Assembly: GCF_045862395.1 (NCBI RefSeq)
Contig: NZ_AP023087.1
Location: forward strand, 2,480,001-2,544,000
Length of the DNA: 64,000 bases
Direction: 5' to 3'
Origin: Marinicellulosiphila megalodicopiae
GTDB lineage: Bacteria > Pseudomonadota > Gammaproteobacteria > Pseudomonadales > Natronospirillaceae
This document shows, piece after piece, positions 49,678-58,660 of this stretch; within the stretch, counting starts at the first letter, position 1, and each line of letters opens with the position of its first letter. Under the pieces are notes generated by a model. The model saw nothing but the letters and a program-made list of their open reading frames with translations. It was not told the origin of the DNA and made no database searches. Made by a program: the position numbers and the translations under genes.

Positions 49678-50526
49678 ATGACCAGCTTAAAAACTTTTCT
49701 CTTTATTTTTTTCCAATACATTGTGCCACAACATTTAATTTCACGAATTGTCGGCAAACTCGCCGCTAGCGAAAATATTTGGATTAAAACTAAATTTATA
49801 TCCATTTTTGCTAAAAAATTCGGTATCACATTAGAGCAAGCTCAAATTGAATCCTTTGATCAGTTTAAAAGCTTTAATGAATTTTTTACTCGCGCATTAA
49901 AAAAGGATGCACGTAAAATATGTGATGACAACAATGGATTCGCCTGCCCTGCCGATGGTGCAATTAGTCAATTGGGGGATATCAAACAAGGTCGCATTTT
50001 TCAAGCCAAAGGGTTTGATTTTACTTGTGAAGAGTTATTAGCAGGAGAAAACGTAGCTCTTTATCAAAATGGTAAGTTTGCAACAGTTTATTTAAGTCCT
50101 AAGGACTATCATCGAGTGCACATGCCATGTGATGGTAAATTAACTGCGATGACTTACATCCCTGGTGATTTGTTCAGCGTAAACACTCAAACTAGCGAAA
50201 ACGTACCTCGTTTATTTTCAAGAAATGAACGTGTAGTGGCGCATTTTGAAACACCTCATGGGCCAATGGCAATGGTTTTAGTTGGTGCGATGGTTGTAGC
50301 AAGCATTGAAACGGTTTGGGCTGGATTGGTCGCTCCTCTTAAGCGCCAGATAAAACACCAACCATATCCATTGGAGCAAATAGAGCTTAAAAAAGGCGAA
50401 GAGATGGGCCGTTTTTTATTAGGCTCTACCGTTGTGTTATTGTTTGGAAATGAACAGATTCAATGGTTAGATTCATTAGAATCTCAAAGTGAAGTCACAA
50501 TGGGCGAAAAAATCGCCAAAATATAA
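49678..50526 (+). CDS. psd: Phosphatidylserine decarboxylase proenzyme
   Basis: This 282-aa protein is of the PSD-B type. The self-cleavage motif LGST (248-251) makes Ser250 the pyruvoyl group of the alpha chain. Other conserved blocks are FNEFFTRALK (65-74), PADGAISQLG (91-100), YLSPKDYHRVHMPCDG (138-153, with catalytic His) and FETPHGPMAMVLVGAMVVASIETVW. It converts phosphatidylserine to phosphatidylethanolamine at the inner membrane. A start at ATG 49678 gives a normal length; no strong ribosome site is visible. proQ follows after 79 bases. Confidence 0.95.
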   Translation: MTSLKTFLFIFFQYIVPQHLISRIVGKLAASENIWIKTKFISIFAKKFGITLEQAQIESFDQFKSFNEFFTRALKKDARKICDDNNGFACPADGAISQLGDIKQGRIFQAKGFDFTCEELLAGENVALYQNGKFATVYLSPKDYHRVHMPCDGKLTAMTYIPGDLFSVNTQTSENVPRLFSRNERVVAHFETPHGPMAMVLVGAMVVASIETVWAGLVAPLKRQIKHQPYPLEQIELKKGEEMGRFLLGSTVVLLFGNEQIQWLDSLESQSEVTMGEKIAKI

Positions 50527-50605
50527 CATTTACACATTATTCGCCTTTTAATTACCCTAAGATTTGGGTATATTGCGCGCCTTAAGAATTAACTGCGGAA
50601 ATGAC

Positions 50606-51094
50606 ATGTCTGATACTCCCAAGACAACAGAACAAAACAAGCCTTTAAGCGATAACGAAAAACGCCGAAAAGCAGTCGAAGCAAATCGTGCAGCCATGCA
50701 ACTTTTATTAGATGCTTATCCGCAGGTTTTTGATCTTGAAAATACTCGACCATTAAAAGTAGGCATTCATGCGGATTTAGCAGTAGATGAAAAATTATCT
50801 AAAACTAAAATTCGCAAAGCATTATCTTCATATGTACGCCAATATACTTATTATCAATGTATCACTGAAGGTGCTCAACGTATCGACCTAGCTCAAAACG
50901 AAGCTGGACTTGTTACTGCTGAAGAAGCAAAACACGCTCAAGAAAGCATCGCTCAAATTGAGGCTAAACGTGAAGAACGCTTAAATAAGCGCAAAAAAAC
51001 TCAGCAGTTCAAAAAAGTTAAACAAGAAAAAGAAGTGCGTTTAACCAATAAATTACAAGACTTGGTTTCAAAAACCAATCAAAGAACTAGCTAA
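50606..51094 (+). CDS. proQ: ProQ/FinO-domain RNA chaperone
   Basis: This protein is 162 aa from MSDTPKTTEQNK (50606). The FinO/ProQ domain spans about 15-115: NEKRRKAVEANRAAMQLLLDAYPQVFD, RPLKVGIHADLA, KTKIRKALSSYVRQYTYYQCITEGAQRIDL. A basic, helical C-terminal tail follows (KREERLNKRKKTQQFKKVKQEKE). There is no C-terminal Tudor-like domain as in E. coli ProQ, so it is the shorter class. It binds structured sRNAs and mRNA 3' ends. The GloB-like gene follows after 11 bases. Confidence 0.9.
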   Translation: MSDTPKTTEQNKPLSDNEKRRKAVEANRAAMQLLLDAYPQVFDLENTRPLKVGIHADLAVDEKLSKTKIRKALSSYVRQYTYYQCITEGAQRIDLAQNEAGLVTAEEAKHAQESIAQIEAKREERLNKRKKTQQFKKVKQEKEVRLTNKLQDLVSKTNQRTS

Positions 51095-51105
51095 ACCAAT
51101 ATATT

Positions 51106-51873
51106 ATGCTGATTATCAAACGGTTTTATCTGCATAATTCATTGCGAAATTACAACTATTGCTTGGTTAATGAAAATAACCAAGCAATAGTGATTGATCC
51201 AACGGATGCTCAACAAAGCATCCGTTTTTGTATCGACAATCAAATTATTCCCTCTCAAATCTGGATCACTCACGAAGATTTAGATCATTTTGCAGGCGCT
51301 GATGCAGTAAGCGAACATTTTAACATCCCTATTCACTGCCCAGCGGGTATGAAAACGTTATTTAAACAAGCCATTGGTTTTAATCAAGATGATGTTTTAA
51401 GCTTCAACCAGTACATATTTAGCATTAAGCATTTACCTGGCCACACACCATTACATCATGTGTTTTTAGAATCCAATCATAACTGGTTAATTTCTGGAGA
51501 TATCGTATTCAATTATGGAATGGGGAGAGTCAGAGCGAATCACTATAAAAGTATGTTTGATGCCATACAATGGCTTAAAACAATTAAAGATGACTGTAAA
51601 TTTTTAAATGCCCATGATTATGATTTAACTAACTTGTCTTTTGCTCAAACATTGCAACCCAATAATAAAATCATTAAACAAACGATTGAAACACTTAATC
51701 AATTCAGTGAATCAAACCGACCAATGAGTACAATCGGTGCTCAAAAACAGTTAAACCCATTTTTCAATACAGATCAACGCGCTATAATTGATGCTGTATC
51801 CAAGCAATCCATGCCTTATAACAGTGAATTAGATGTATTTACTTCCCTGCGAAAGTGGCGTGATCATTTTTAG
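51106..51873 (+). CDS. GloB-like metallo-beta-lactamase-fold hydrolase with variant metal motif
   Basis: This 255-aa protein has the glyoxalase II fold: start LHNSLRNYNYCLV, then the metal motif THEDLDHFAGA (55-65), GHT (112-114), GDIVF with Asp132, and NAHDYDL with His170. In GloB the first motif is THxHxDH; here the second His is Asp58, giving His56-x-Asp58-x-Asp60-His61. All other metal ligands are kept. The C-terminal helical glutathione-binding domain looks present (SELDVFTSLRKWRDHF). It probably hydrolyses S-D-lactoylglutathione or a related thioester, perhaps with altered metal preference. It sits between proQ and a small basic protein gene in one rightward unit. Confidence 0.85.
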   Translation: MLIIKRFYLHNSLRNYNYCLVNENNQAIVIDPTDAQQSIRFCIDNQIIPSQIWITHEDLDHFAGADAVSEHFNIPIHCPAGMKTLFKQAIGFNQDDVLSFNQYIFSIKHLPGHTPLHHVFLESNHNWLISGDIVFNYGMGRVRANHYKSMFDAIQWLKTIKDDCKFLNAHDYDLTNLSFAQTLQPNNKIIKQTIETLNQFSESNRPMSTIGAQKQLNPFFNTDQRAIIDAVSKQSMPYNSELDVFTSLRKWRDHF

Positions 51874-51884
51874 GAGCATGTATC

Positions 51885-52247
51885 ATGTCTCGCACTAAAA
51901 AAACGCGCAGTTTAAAAACTGTCAATTCCGTCAAAACAGGTTCTAAATCTCAAATTTTAGATAATGACGGAAATCGTGGGAAAATCCCATCTAAAAATAA
52001 ATTAAGCAAGCACAAGAACAAACCCCTCAGTGCGTATGCAAAATCTCTTTTAGCACAAGGGAAAAAAGACGAATCTTCAGGTAATGCAAAAAAACAACCT
52101 ACTGAAGCTAAAATTGTCGAAGAAAACATCAAGCAACCAATTAAAAATGCACAACAAAAATCAGATCAAAAGCCTGAAAAAAAGTCAAATAAAGACTTTA
52201 AAGATTTAGATGGAGACGAGTTATTGGACTACTTTGATAATTTCTAA
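51885..52247 (+). CDS. Small basic disordered protein, possibly YihI-like
   Basis: This 120-aa protein is rich in Lys, Ser, Asn and Gln and probably disordered. Its start MSRTKKTRSLK is like that of YihI, the activator of the ribosome-assembly GTPase Der, and it ends with an acidic KDLDGDELLDYFDNF that recalls YihI's acidic C-terminus. The central YihI-type basic block is only loosely similar (GKIPSKNKLSKHKNKPLSAYAKSLLAQGKKD). It begins 11 bases after the GloB-like gene with AGGAG upstream. Assignment is tentative. Confidence 0.55.
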   Translation: MSRTKKTRSLKTVNSVKTGSKSQILDNDGNRGKIPSKNKLSKHKNKPLSAYAKSLLAQGKKDESSGNAKKQPTEAKIVEENIKQPIKNAQQKSDQKPEKKSNKDFKDLDGDELLDYFDNF

Positions 52248-52417
52248 TTATTGCCTAAACTAAAAACAGGCATTCAATAACTTCATAATGGAAACAACTA
52301 AATTTATAAGTTTACTGATTTTTTAATACGACTTTAATTAATCAGATTCATTTTTAGTCTCTCTTTTAAAAATATAGTTATTGAATGGTTTCACCTGTTT
52401 TTAATTTGGACAAAATT

Positions 52418-52984
52418 ATGATTTTTAATGCAAAGTACTCTGTATTATTTTTTATTAGTATTTATAGTTTAAGCATAAATAGCGTTGCTACTGATTTCGC
52501 TTCAGGCAACTGGGGAGATACCAAACAAGATATTATTTCAATAGAAACACGTGAAAACTACACCCCTCCTGGTAACCAAAATTTCCTAGTATACAAAGAT
52601 AAAATTTCTATATTTAAACACAGTAATATCGTGTATTTATTTGAAAACAACCAATTAACCGATGGATATTTTGATTTTCAAGATGAACATATATTATTTC
52701 AAGATTATGTTGAAGATTATTTTATCGTTCAAAAACAACTTTCAAAAAAATATGCTCTACCCGTTAGCAATGAACAAATTTGGCACCCTGACGCGCAAAT
52801 CATAGAAAAACCACAATGGGGTAACGCCATTGCTAATGACGATCTGATACTTAAAAGTATTTGGCATAGCGACAATAGCATCATCACTTTGCAACTCTCC
52901 TTCCAAAGCAATAAAATGCATCACCTATTAAGCTATCAATCAACACGTCCTGACATAGAAGTTATGACACCGGATGCATTTTAA
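52418..52984 (+). CDS. Exported protein of unknown function
   Basis: This protein is 188 aa from MIFNAKYSVLFFISIYSLSINSVA (52418), a clean signal peptide; the frame opens 11 codons earlier. The mature part starts with TDFASGNWGDTKQDIISIETRENYTP, a motif-like N-terminus seen in small exported proteins that track protein levels (as in some DUF-type 'WGxSxxEVxxxE' proteins). It has many aromatic strands and no cysteine. A strong terminator follows. Function unknown. Confidence 0.65.
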   Translation: MIFNAKYSVLFFISIYSLSINSVATDFASGNWGDTKQDIISIETRENYTPPGNQNFLVYKDKISIFKHSNIVYLFENNQLTDGYFDFQDEHILFQDYVEDYFIVQKQLSKKYALPVSNEQIWHPDAQIIEKPQWGNAIANDDLILKSIWHSDNSIITLQLSFQSNKMHHLLSYQSTRPDIEVMTPDAF

Positions 52985-52995
52985 TCTTCATACTG

Positions 52996-53027
52996 AAAAA
53001 AAACCGACTTTAACGTCGGTTTTTTTA
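52996..53027. terminator. Rho-independent terminator, probably bidirectional
   Basis: ACCGAC and GTCGGT (53003-53008 with 53015-53020) pair around TTTAAC, flanked by A7 and T7 that extend the stem and give tails on either strand. It serves the exported-protein gene to the left and possibly the convergent gene to the right. Confidence 0.85.
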
Positions 53028-53056
53028 TATTTCTATTAAATACAATTAAAATGATT

Positions 53057-53938
53057 TTATTTTAAAATAAATGCTACTTTTTTAAAGGATACGTTCATCT
53101 CTTTAAAAGTTTCTGTTGGCGTATTTGCTTCGAACGTGTCAGAAATTGAAGCACGAACCACTTTTCCTGTTTGAGTTTCAGGGTTAATACGCAAACCTAA
53201 CACCTGTGTTTGTGCGAACTCTACAGGGTCAATTGAAGTTTGCCCCCAATTTTGCTCAGTAAAGTAATTTAAACTACTTGCTGGAATGGTAATACGCACC
53301 CATTGATCAAAATAATCGGCTTGATCTAATTCCAAATAAATATTTGCGTTAAAAGATGCTGTTGATTGATCATTAAAACCCGCTTCAAAAATTGTAATAC
53401 CAAAGTTGATTTTATTATCATCTAATTGAGCTAGTTGATCTGCATTTAAATAAGATTGATATAAATCAGAAATTTGTTTTTTAGAAGGAATACTGGATTT
53501 GTTTTTGCTGACTTTAAGTTCTAATACAATACTTTCAAGCTGCTCTAGCTTAATATCATCCGCTGAAAATTGAGGTTCAATGCCATTTACATGCTGCGCA
53601 TCCCAATTAGCATATTTTTTAACCAATACATTTTGGTATGTAGCGGCATTATTACAAGTAGAATCAGCAACCACTTTTGCACTGTAATTATCAGAGCTTA
53701 ATTTTAAACCCTCAATATTTGATGCATGGGACCATCCTGTTAAGCGGTTAACGGTTTGATCGAATAACACAAAGTCCTTTACAGACTTTTCAGGAGCCAC
53801 ACCACATTGATCGATCAACTCAACTGAATATCCATTTTGCATTTTTTTATTTGAAAAAGATTCCATTTGCATACCTGCTACTGACGTCAACGAAGCTGCA
53901 ATTAAAGCACTAGAAAGTGCCAATTTTGTAAATTTCAT
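53057..53938 (-). CDS. Exported protein, possible carbohydrate-binding-type jelly roll
   Basis: This 293-aa protein has a signal peptide (MKFTKLALSSALIAASLTSVAG). The mature part is beta-rich, with YFDQWVRITIPASSLNYF, QVLGLRINPETQTGKVVRASI and FKEMNVSFKKVAFILK, reminiscent of the galactose-binding-like strands of CBM domains where 'W..v.iP...l' and 'l.i.p' patterns recur. The residues before (LDDNKINFGITIFEAGFNDQ, ANIYLELDQADYFD) fit as further strands. No catalytic motif is visible. It is monocistronic, convergent with the previous exported protein and divergent from rnhA. Confidence 0.6.
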   Translation of the reverse strand: MKFTKLALSSALIAASLTSVAGMQMESFSNKKMQNGYSVELIDQCGVAPEKSVKDFVLFDQTVNRLTGWSHASNIEGLKLSSDNYSAKVVADSTCNNAATYQNVLVKKYANWDAQHVNGIEPQFSADDIKLEQLESIVLELKVSKNKSSIPSKKQISDLYQSYLNADQLAQLDDNKINFGITIFEAGFNDQSTASFNANIYLELDQADYFDQWVRITIPASSLNYFTEQNWGQTSIDPVEFAQTQVLGLRINPETQTGKVVRASISDTFEANTPTETFKEMNVSFKKVAFILK

Positions 53939-54105
53939 ATCTTTTACCTAAGTTTATAATTGTCATTAATTTTACACATCGCGCAGAATAATCGACCCTC
54001 ACAACAAATGCAAACCACAATGTGAATGCAGATCAAAGTTTGCTTCGATATATTTATTACACTTTTTTTTATACAATGGCATTTTTTTAACGAGTATTTA
54101 TTGTA

Positions 54106-54609
54106 ATGCATCAAGTGGTTATTCATACAGATGGAGGATGCCGTCAAAATCCAGGTCTCGGCTCTTGGGCCTTTGTATTAGAAACAAAGGTGAACGGTAA
54201 AGTTTACAAAAAACAAGCCAGTCAATGTTATAAATTAACGACTAATAATCGCATGGAATTAATGGCTGTCATTTTTGCATTAAAATCATTAACCCAGCCT
54301 TGTCATGTTGATTTCCACAGTGACAGCAAATATGTGATCGATGGTATCCAAAAAAACTGGGCGGTAAATTGGAAGAAAAAAGGTTGGATCAAATCTGATA
54401 AAAAACCTGCTGTCAATATCGATTTGTGGCATGAATTAATTCTCGAAGTAGCTAAACACAAAATCACTTGGCACTGGGTTAAAGGTCACAGTGGTAATGC
54501 GGGCAACGAATTATGCGATTTAATGTGTAACCAAGCCATGGACGAAGCTAAAAATGTGAAAGTTGACGAGTATTATATCAGCCCAGCAAAACCCGCTGAT
54601 TTCAAATAA
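54106..54609 (+). CDS. rnhA: Ribonuclease HI
   Basis: This 167-aa enzyme has the catalytic DEDD set: Asp9 in HTDGGCRQNPG, Glu51 in NNRMELMAV, Asp73 in HSDSKYV and Asp138 in GNELCDLM, plus His128 in KGHSG. The basic handle region KNWAVNWKKKGWIKSDKKPAVN is present. It degrades the RNA of RNA-DNA hybrids such as R-loops and Okazaki primers. dnaQ, its usual neighbour, is not adjacent. A strong terminator follows and points both ways. Confidence 0.96.
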   Translation: MHQVVIHTDGGCRQNPGLGSWAFVLETKVNGKVYKKQASQCYKLTTNNRMELMAVIFALKSLTQPCHVDFHSDSKYVIDGIQKNWAVNWKKKGWIKSDKKPAVNIDLWHELILEVAKHKITWHWVKGHSGNAGNELCDLMCNQAMDEAKNVKVDEYYISPAKPADFK

Positions 54610-54624
54610 ATTTTAAAAAGTAAA

Positions 54625-54662
54625 AAAAAAGCCCCTTAAGTCTGCACTTAAGGGGCTTTTTT
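54625..54662. terminator. Bidirectional rho-independent terminator between rnhA and gspD
   Basis: GCCCCTTAAG (54631-54640) and CTTAAGGGGC (54647-54656) form a perfect 10-pair stem with a TCTGCA loop. A run of A precedes and a run of T follows, so it ends both the rnhA and gspD transcripts. Confidence 0.95.
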
Positions 54663-54673
54663 ACCATTTCCCA

Positions 54674-56620
54674 CTATTCACTTGGAAGTAAATCACCACC
54701 AAATACATCATCATAACTTGGGGCAATTAAATCATTCCCACCTACTTTGATATCAAATACTTTTAAATATTTACGCTGGGTAACCTCATCCACTTCATCA
54801 CCGGCTCCTGTAATAATGGTAGGACGTAAAATAACCACTAAATTTGTTTTAGTCATAGAAGTCGTTTTAGATTTAAATAATACCCCAATAATTGGAATAC
54901 GACTTAAAAATGGAACACGAGATTCACCTTCTGAATAGGATGTATTCACCAAACCGCCTAATACTATTGTTTTGCCACTTTTGATTAATACTTCAGTTTC
55001 AATCGTACGTTTATTAGTAATCAAATCCGCAGCGCCATCAACTTGCTTAGAAGCAATGGAATCTGATGACTGACTCACTTCTAATCGAACAATATTATTA
55101 CGCTGAATATGCGGAATCACTTTTAAAGTCGTACCAACATCCTGACGAACAATAGTAGCTGATGTAGTGTCAGTAGCAGAACCCGTCACAAATGGTACAT
55201 TTTGACCAACTACAATCGATCCTTCTTGATTATTAATCGTAGTGATCGAAGGGGTAGCTAAAACTTGAATCGCATTATTTTCTTCCAAAGCAGTAATAAT
55301 CAATCCAAAATTTGGTACATCAGAAAACGGATCAACAATACCAATCGCAGCACCACTTACATCTGCTAAATTACTCACTACAGCAGTAGTTCCTAATGCC
55401 GCACTTTTCAAAATACTTCCAGAACTACCAAAACTACTAATCGCAGGTACTAATCCATTTTCAACAACTGCTTCAGGATTAGTTGCCCAAGACATATCCC
55501 ATTGATTGCTTAAATCCCCATAAATTTCAACAATGGCCGCCTCAATTAACACTTGCTCCCTTACCACATCAAGCTGTTCAATAACTGATTCAATTTCAAG
55601 CATTAAAGCAGGCTCAGCTCGTATAATTAATGCATCTAAGCTTTCATCTGGAATGATTGCCGTAGCTGATGTTGCGGCTTGTGTTGTCGCGTTATTTTGC
55701 TGAGTTTTTTGTACAACTCCAGCAAAACCTTGAAGCATCGTCGCCATTTCTTTTGCATTGGAATTTTTTAAGAATATAACTTTTGAGGAGCTGTTTACTT
55801 CGCTTTTAACATCCAGTTTTTTGATTAATGCTTTTAATTCCGTTCGAACACCCTCTTCGCCTTTTAGGATAATTCGATTTGAACGCTCATCTGCGATCAC
55901 TCGAACGATTTGAGAATCAGGAGTCGTTGAATTCGCAGTACCTGAAGTCACTGTTTCTGGATGCACTTTTTCAAGCAAAGGAATAATTCCTCCAACCCAA
56001 GCATTTTCTAATTCAATAATTTCAATTGTGGATTTATCTGCAATATCAAACTGTTCAATCAACCCTCTAAAACGCTGAATGTTATCCGCGTGATCCACAA
56101 TCACAACAGAGTTAGTTATTTTTTCAGGGGCTATATGACCATACTTTGCAATGATCGGACGTAAAATTGCAATAATATCATTCACATTTGCATTACGAAC
56201 TGGGATTACCGCTGTAATAAATTCGTTACCTTCAACCTCACCAGTGTAATCAATCTTCGAGGCTAAATTACGCATTTGGTTAGTTGGAACAATAGATGTA
56301 AACCCGTCTTTTTCAATGACACCGTAGTTATTTGAAGCTAAAACTTCTTGGAACAACACATAAATTTCATCAGCAGTTAATGTTCCACCGCCTGAAATGA
56401 TTTGTACTTTACCTTTCACACGTTGATCAACAACAAAGTTTTTGCCTACCACTTTACTGACAAAATCCACAAGTTCAGAAATATCATTATCAGGAAATTT
56501 TAATCCCCAACGTGGCTCATCGTCATCTTCTTGTGCCAAGCTTAATTGGGCAAACATAACCACACTGATCACTGTCAAAATCATAAAAAGGCGTTGAGCC
56601 AAAGTATTGATCGTATTCAT
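54674..56620 (-). CDS. gspD: Type II secretion outer-membrane secretin GspD
   Basis: This 648-aa protein has a signal peptide (ends SLAQ), an N0 domain (WGLKFPDNDISELVDFVSKVVGKNFVVD) and N1-N3 domains (IPVRNANVNDIIAILRPII; IELENAWVGGIIPLLEKV; VIFLKNSNAKEMATMLQGF). The N3 loop is low-complexity, with Thr, Ala and Gln. The C-terminal secretin domain has the conserved VPFVTGSATDTTSATIVRQDVGTTLKVIPHI and LVVILRPTII. It forms the outer-membrane channel of the type II system. It follows gspC by 27 bases. gspE-M are not in the window. Confidence 0.95.
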   Translation of the reverse strand: MNTINTLAQRLFMILTVISVVMFAQLSLAQEDDDEPRWGLKFPDNDISELVDFVSKVVGKNFVVDQRVKGKVQIISGGGTLTADEIYVLFQEVLASNNYGVIEKDGFTSIVPTNQMRNLASKIDYTGEVEGNEFITAVIPVRNANVNDIIAILRPIIAKYGHIAPEKITNSVVIVDHADNIQRFRGLIEQFDIADKSTIEIIELENAWVGGIIPLLEKVHPETVTSGTANSTTPDSQIVRVIADERSNRIILKGEEGVRTELKALIKKLDVKSEVNSSSKVIFLKNSNAKEMATMLQGFAGVVQKTQQNNATTQAATSATAIIPDESLDALIIRAEPALMLEIESVIEQLDVVREQVLIEAAIVEIYGDLSNQWDMSWATNPEAVVENGLVPAISSFGSSGSILKSAALGTTAVVSNLADVSGAAIGIVDPFSDVPNFGLIITALEENNAIQVLATPSITTINNQEGSIVVGQNVPFVTGSATDTTSATIVRQDVGTTLKVIPHIQRNNIVRLEVSQSSDSIASKQVDGAADLITNKRTIETEVLIKSGKTIVLGGLVNTSYSEGESRVPFLSRIPIIGVLFKSKTTSMTKTNLVVILRPTIITGAGDEVDEVTQRKYLKVFDIKVGGNDLIAPSYDDVFGGDLLPSE

Positions 56621-56647
56621 TATTTTATTATTCCTGTTTATGTATGC

Positions 56648-57718
56648 TTAAAATTGTAAAAGTGCTTGCTTCATAACCAGCACTTTACCATTACGTTCGT
56701 ATTCAATTAAAATTTCACCACTGCTCATGACACCATCAATCAATTGAATATCTTGTTCCGGTGTCGTAGCTTTATTTCCATTTATGCTAATAATAATATC
56801 CCCAGCCCTTAAGCCTAAAAGCATTAAATCTCTTGCTCTTGATGTGACTTGATAACCTTTGCCTGGAATATGTTTTAAACCATATTGAGATAACATAGAA
56901 ACTGGATTAGATTTAGTGATTTGGTTACTCACATATCGCTCTACTTGATTTTTCACATTAGCGTTTTCATTTATTGTTGACTGTACTTTTTCAACAGAGG
57001 ATTCTCTTTGATCCAAAGTAGTGACAATTTCAGGTAATTCATTTGAGTTAGATGACACCCCTCTAGCCACTCCAGATGGTTTAAAGGTTGGATTTTCTCT
57101 GCTTGAATAAGATTTGTTTTCGCTGCTTGATTCATCATATTCATATTCAAATTCAGAACCTAAATTCGCACCCCGCTCAGGAGCGACATACTCTTTGTAA
57201 TCAAACAGTTTGTCTTTTTTAAATTCTAAAATCTCAATCTCACCATTGTCGCGCTCAAATTCGACTTTATCTGCATAAACAGCATGTAATGTGGCTTTTT
57301 CAAAGACATCATCGCCAACACGAAACCATTGAGTGTCTCGCCCTTCAGCAATAGATGCCATTCCATTTTTTAGGGAAACATTGGCAGCAGTTGCCATCAA
57401 AACAAACTTAAGCGGAGTCGCTTTTGGTTCAACTTTTGGTTGAACGACCTCTATTGGTTGCTCAACCACAATCTCTGCAAACTGACCAAACAAATGTACA
57501 TTGGCAATACGACTTGCATTCACTGTATCAGAAACCATTGCCGTGGACTTCACATCTCTTTTTGGCAATTCAATTTCACTTGAATATGAATAGCTTGGTG
57601 TCACAATCAACCCCCAAGTTAATAGCGCAAGTATATGAGCGATCACTGCGACCGTTAAAATAAATCCAATCGATATCAATCGTCGAACCCAAATATTTTG
57701 TAAATTTAATACCGCCAC
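56648..57718 (-). CDS. gspC: Type II secretion inner-membrane protein GspC
   Basis: This 356-aa protein has a cytoplasmic start, one membrane helix (about 13-38), and a HR domain (about 100-175: KFVLMATAANVSLKNGMASIAEGRDTQWFRVGDDVFEKATLHAVYADKVEF). A long Ser/Glu-rich linker follows. The C-terminal PDZ domain (about 275-350) includes GYQVTSRARDLMLLGLRAGDIIISINGNKATTPEQDI. GspC links GspD to the inner-membrane platform and selects substrates. It is longer than the usual roughly 280-300 aa because of the linker. It is 9 bases downstream of gspN. Confidence 0.93.
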   Translation of the reverse strand: MAVLNLQNIWVRRLISIGFILTVAVIAHILALLTWGLIVTPSYSYSSEIELPKRDVKSTAMVSDTVNASRIANVHLFGQFAEIVVEQPIEVVQPKVEPKATPLKFVLMATAANVSLKNGMASIAEGRDTQWFRVGDDVFEKATLHAVYADKVEFERDNGEIEILEFKKDKLFDYKEYVAPERGANLGSEFEYEYDESSSENKSYSSRENPTFKPSGVARGVSSNSNELPEIVTTLDQRESSVEKVQSTINENANVKNQVERYVSNQITKSNPVSMLSQYGLKHIPGKGYQVTSRARDLMLLGLRAGDIIISINGNKATTPEQDIQLIDGVMSSGEILIEYERNGKVLVMKQALLQF

Positions 57719-57727
57719 ATTACAACC

Positions 57728-58492
57728 CTATTTAAATGTCGGAAGATCATAATTTAGGATAGAGATCGGATCACTTCCCCTAAATTGTTGACCGATAATT
57801 GGAGACCAAGCTTTATAAGTTTGCACCACTAAACTGCCATCTGAAGATACATCAACTAAATTGAGTAAATTTTCATTATCATCATTCAATGAAATTTTCC
57901 AAACACCTTCAGCTTCATTTATTTGAGCCACCAATCTAGGAATTTCTTTTTGACCAAATTGAGGGTGAGTGACCTTTCCTCCTGTATAAATCATGCGACC
58001 ATCAAGTTGGTGTAACGTTTTAACATTAGAAATGTCACCTGATTCATTTTCCATCGACGCTTGAGTAATTTTAAAGGCAATATTTTGGATACTCACATCC
58101 CCTTCCACTTCAAGACGTTGAGACTGACCAAGTTTTGAAATAGTGGCATAACTTAATTGTCCATTTACATGTTGAATATTCAATGAGTTCAAACCTAACA
58201 CAACATTTGCAGTTAATTGAGAATCCAAAATTGAAATAATTACATCTGCTTTTACTTTACCTAGCAATAATGCACCAGGCTTTAAAGACCAATCGACTTG
58301 AGTTTTTATTCCTTCATAATCCACTACGATTGAACCGGTTGAAATACTCCCATCAATTGATTGAATATTCACAGGTAACATTTCAATCGGTCCTGCAAAT
58401 TTATTCACTAAATAGGAATTTGGCACAGTCAAAACCAAGGTGACCAAAAAGACCACTAATGCGATTATGATACTGGTTTTGATTTTAAACAT
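57728..58492 (-). CDS. gspN: Type II secretion protein GspN
   Basis: This protein is 254 aa from ATG 58492 (MFKIKTSIIIALVVFLVTLVLTVP), giving an N-terminal membrane helix; the frame opens 11 codons earlier at a GTG without support. The pattern IQSIDGSISTGSIVVDYEGIKTQVDWSLKPGALLLGKVKADVIISI, then QLEVEGDVSIQN-like strands and LVAQINEAEGVWKISLND, is that of GspN. The protein is periplasmic and inner-membrane anchored, and present in only some type II systems. It is first in the gspN-gspC-gspD unit; order with gspC next is an uncommon but known arrangement. Confidence 0.85.
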   Translation of the reverse strand: MFKIKTSIIIALVVFLVTLVLTVPNSYLVNKFAGPIEMLPVNIQSIDGSISTGSIVVDYEGIKTQVDWSLKPGALLLGKVKADVIISILDSQLTANVVLGLNSLNIQHVNGQLSYATISKLGQSQRLEVEGDVSIQNIAFKITQASMENESGDISNVKTLHQLDGRMIYTGGKVTHPQFGQKEIPRLVAQINEAEGVWKISLNDDNENLLNLVDVSSDGSLVVQTYKAWSPIIGQQFRGSDPISILNYDLPTFK

Positions 58493-58554
58493 ACGTTGTA
58501 AGCCATTAAAATTATAAAAAAGCACAGCATTCTACAAAATGAAGCGCAATGACG

Positions 58555-58627
58555 CAAAAAATCCCTGCCTTTTTAATGACATACTTTTAATTTAAAAGTT
58601 TCATGACAATTAAAAAAACAAGGATTT
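58555..58627 (-). terminator. Possible terminator structure after groEL
   Basis: On the minus strand AAATCC and GGATTT bracket an inner palindromic region (TTTTTAAT/ATTAAAAA and ACTTTT/AAAAGT), followed by a T tract. It lies 34 bases after the groEL stop. The outer pairs are few, so the call is weak. Confidence 0.35.
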
Positions 58628-58660
58628 AAAAACTAAACTTAATAATTTAAGCCAGTTTTA

